DNA of 5,663 nt, taken from positions 1 to 5,663 of the forward strand of contig SKKJ01000098.1 of assembly GCA_007121575.1 (NCBI GenBank), read 5' to 3'. This DNA comes from Natronomonas sp. (GTDB taxonomy: Archaea > Halobacteriota > Halobacteria > Halobacteriales > Haloarculaceae). The notes beneath the pieces are model-generated. The model made no database searches. It was given only the letters and a program-made list of their open reading frames with translations, and was not told where the DNA came from. How positions within the stretch are numbered: the first letter of the stretch is position 1; each line of letters opens with the position of its first letter. This document shows, one piece after another, positions 5,602-5,663 of the stretch. A program made the position numbers and the translations under genes.

Positions 5602-5613
5602 CTTTCCCTTTCC
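5602..5613 (+). terminator. Possible pyrimidine-rich terminator after the epimerase-type gene
   Basis: CTTTCCCTTTCC follows the TGA directly. Archaeal termination relies on short T-rich tracts, and the two TTT runs here are the only such signal after the gene. They are interrupted by C, so the signal is weak. The remaining bases to the window end (5614-5663) hold nothing I can support. Confidence 0.2.
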
Positions 5614-5663
5614 GTCTCCAAACAGATAGCGTGCAGCCGATCGTGCTGGACGACGTTTGCCTA

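Overview
The window looks like chromosomal DNA from a haloarchaeon (class Halobacteria). It is GC-rich, the proteins are strongly acidic, candidate promoters sit about 27 bases upstream of start codons as in leaderless archaeal transcripts, and the gene families are haloarchaeal in style: a receiver-first histidine kinase, a 7TM histidine kinase, an amphi-Trp protein and a tiny CPxCG zinc-finger protein. The genus cannot be fixed from the sequence alone. I see no mobile element, CRISPR array, rRNA or tRNA.

Layout. Five genes lie on the minus strand and one on the plus strand. Reading the minus strand from right to left, a 39-residue zinc-knuckle protein (4511-4630) is followed by an acidic amphi-Trp protein (4118-4456, or up to 4498), then after about 270 bases by a secreted SIMPL/DUF541 protein (3017-3850). 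A full-length membrane histidine kinase with a 7TM sensor and two PAS domains follows (837-2891), then a receiver-plus-kinase protein cut by the window edge (1-675). On the plus strand a TIM-barrel sugar phosphate isomerase/epimerase-type protein (4816-5601) is transcribed divergently from the zinc-finger gene. The last 62 bases hold no supported gene. Large open frames antisense to the two kinase genes and the SIMPL gene are codon-bias shadows.

How the genes may work together. The two kinases are same-strand neighbours and could form a phosphorelay: the 7TM kinase would sense a membrane or redox/energy cue and the receiver-kinase could accept its phosphate. No DNA-binding output regulator is visible. 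The zinc-finger and amphi-Trp genes are probably co-transcribed. The SIMPL protein acts outside the membrane and has its own candidate promoter.

The most unusual non-coding structure is at 780-823, between the two kinase genes. It holds two exact, interleaved 8-bp inverted repeats plus a third overlapping 7-bp hairpin, so the structures are mutually exclusive. It is followed on the minus strand by a 20-codon open frame whose stop overlaps the start of the receiver-kinase gene. Other candidate control sites are short palindromes directly upstream of the SIMPL gene and in the 4631-4815 divergent promoter region. Apart from these, the window reads as ordinary conserved haloarchaeal gene content.
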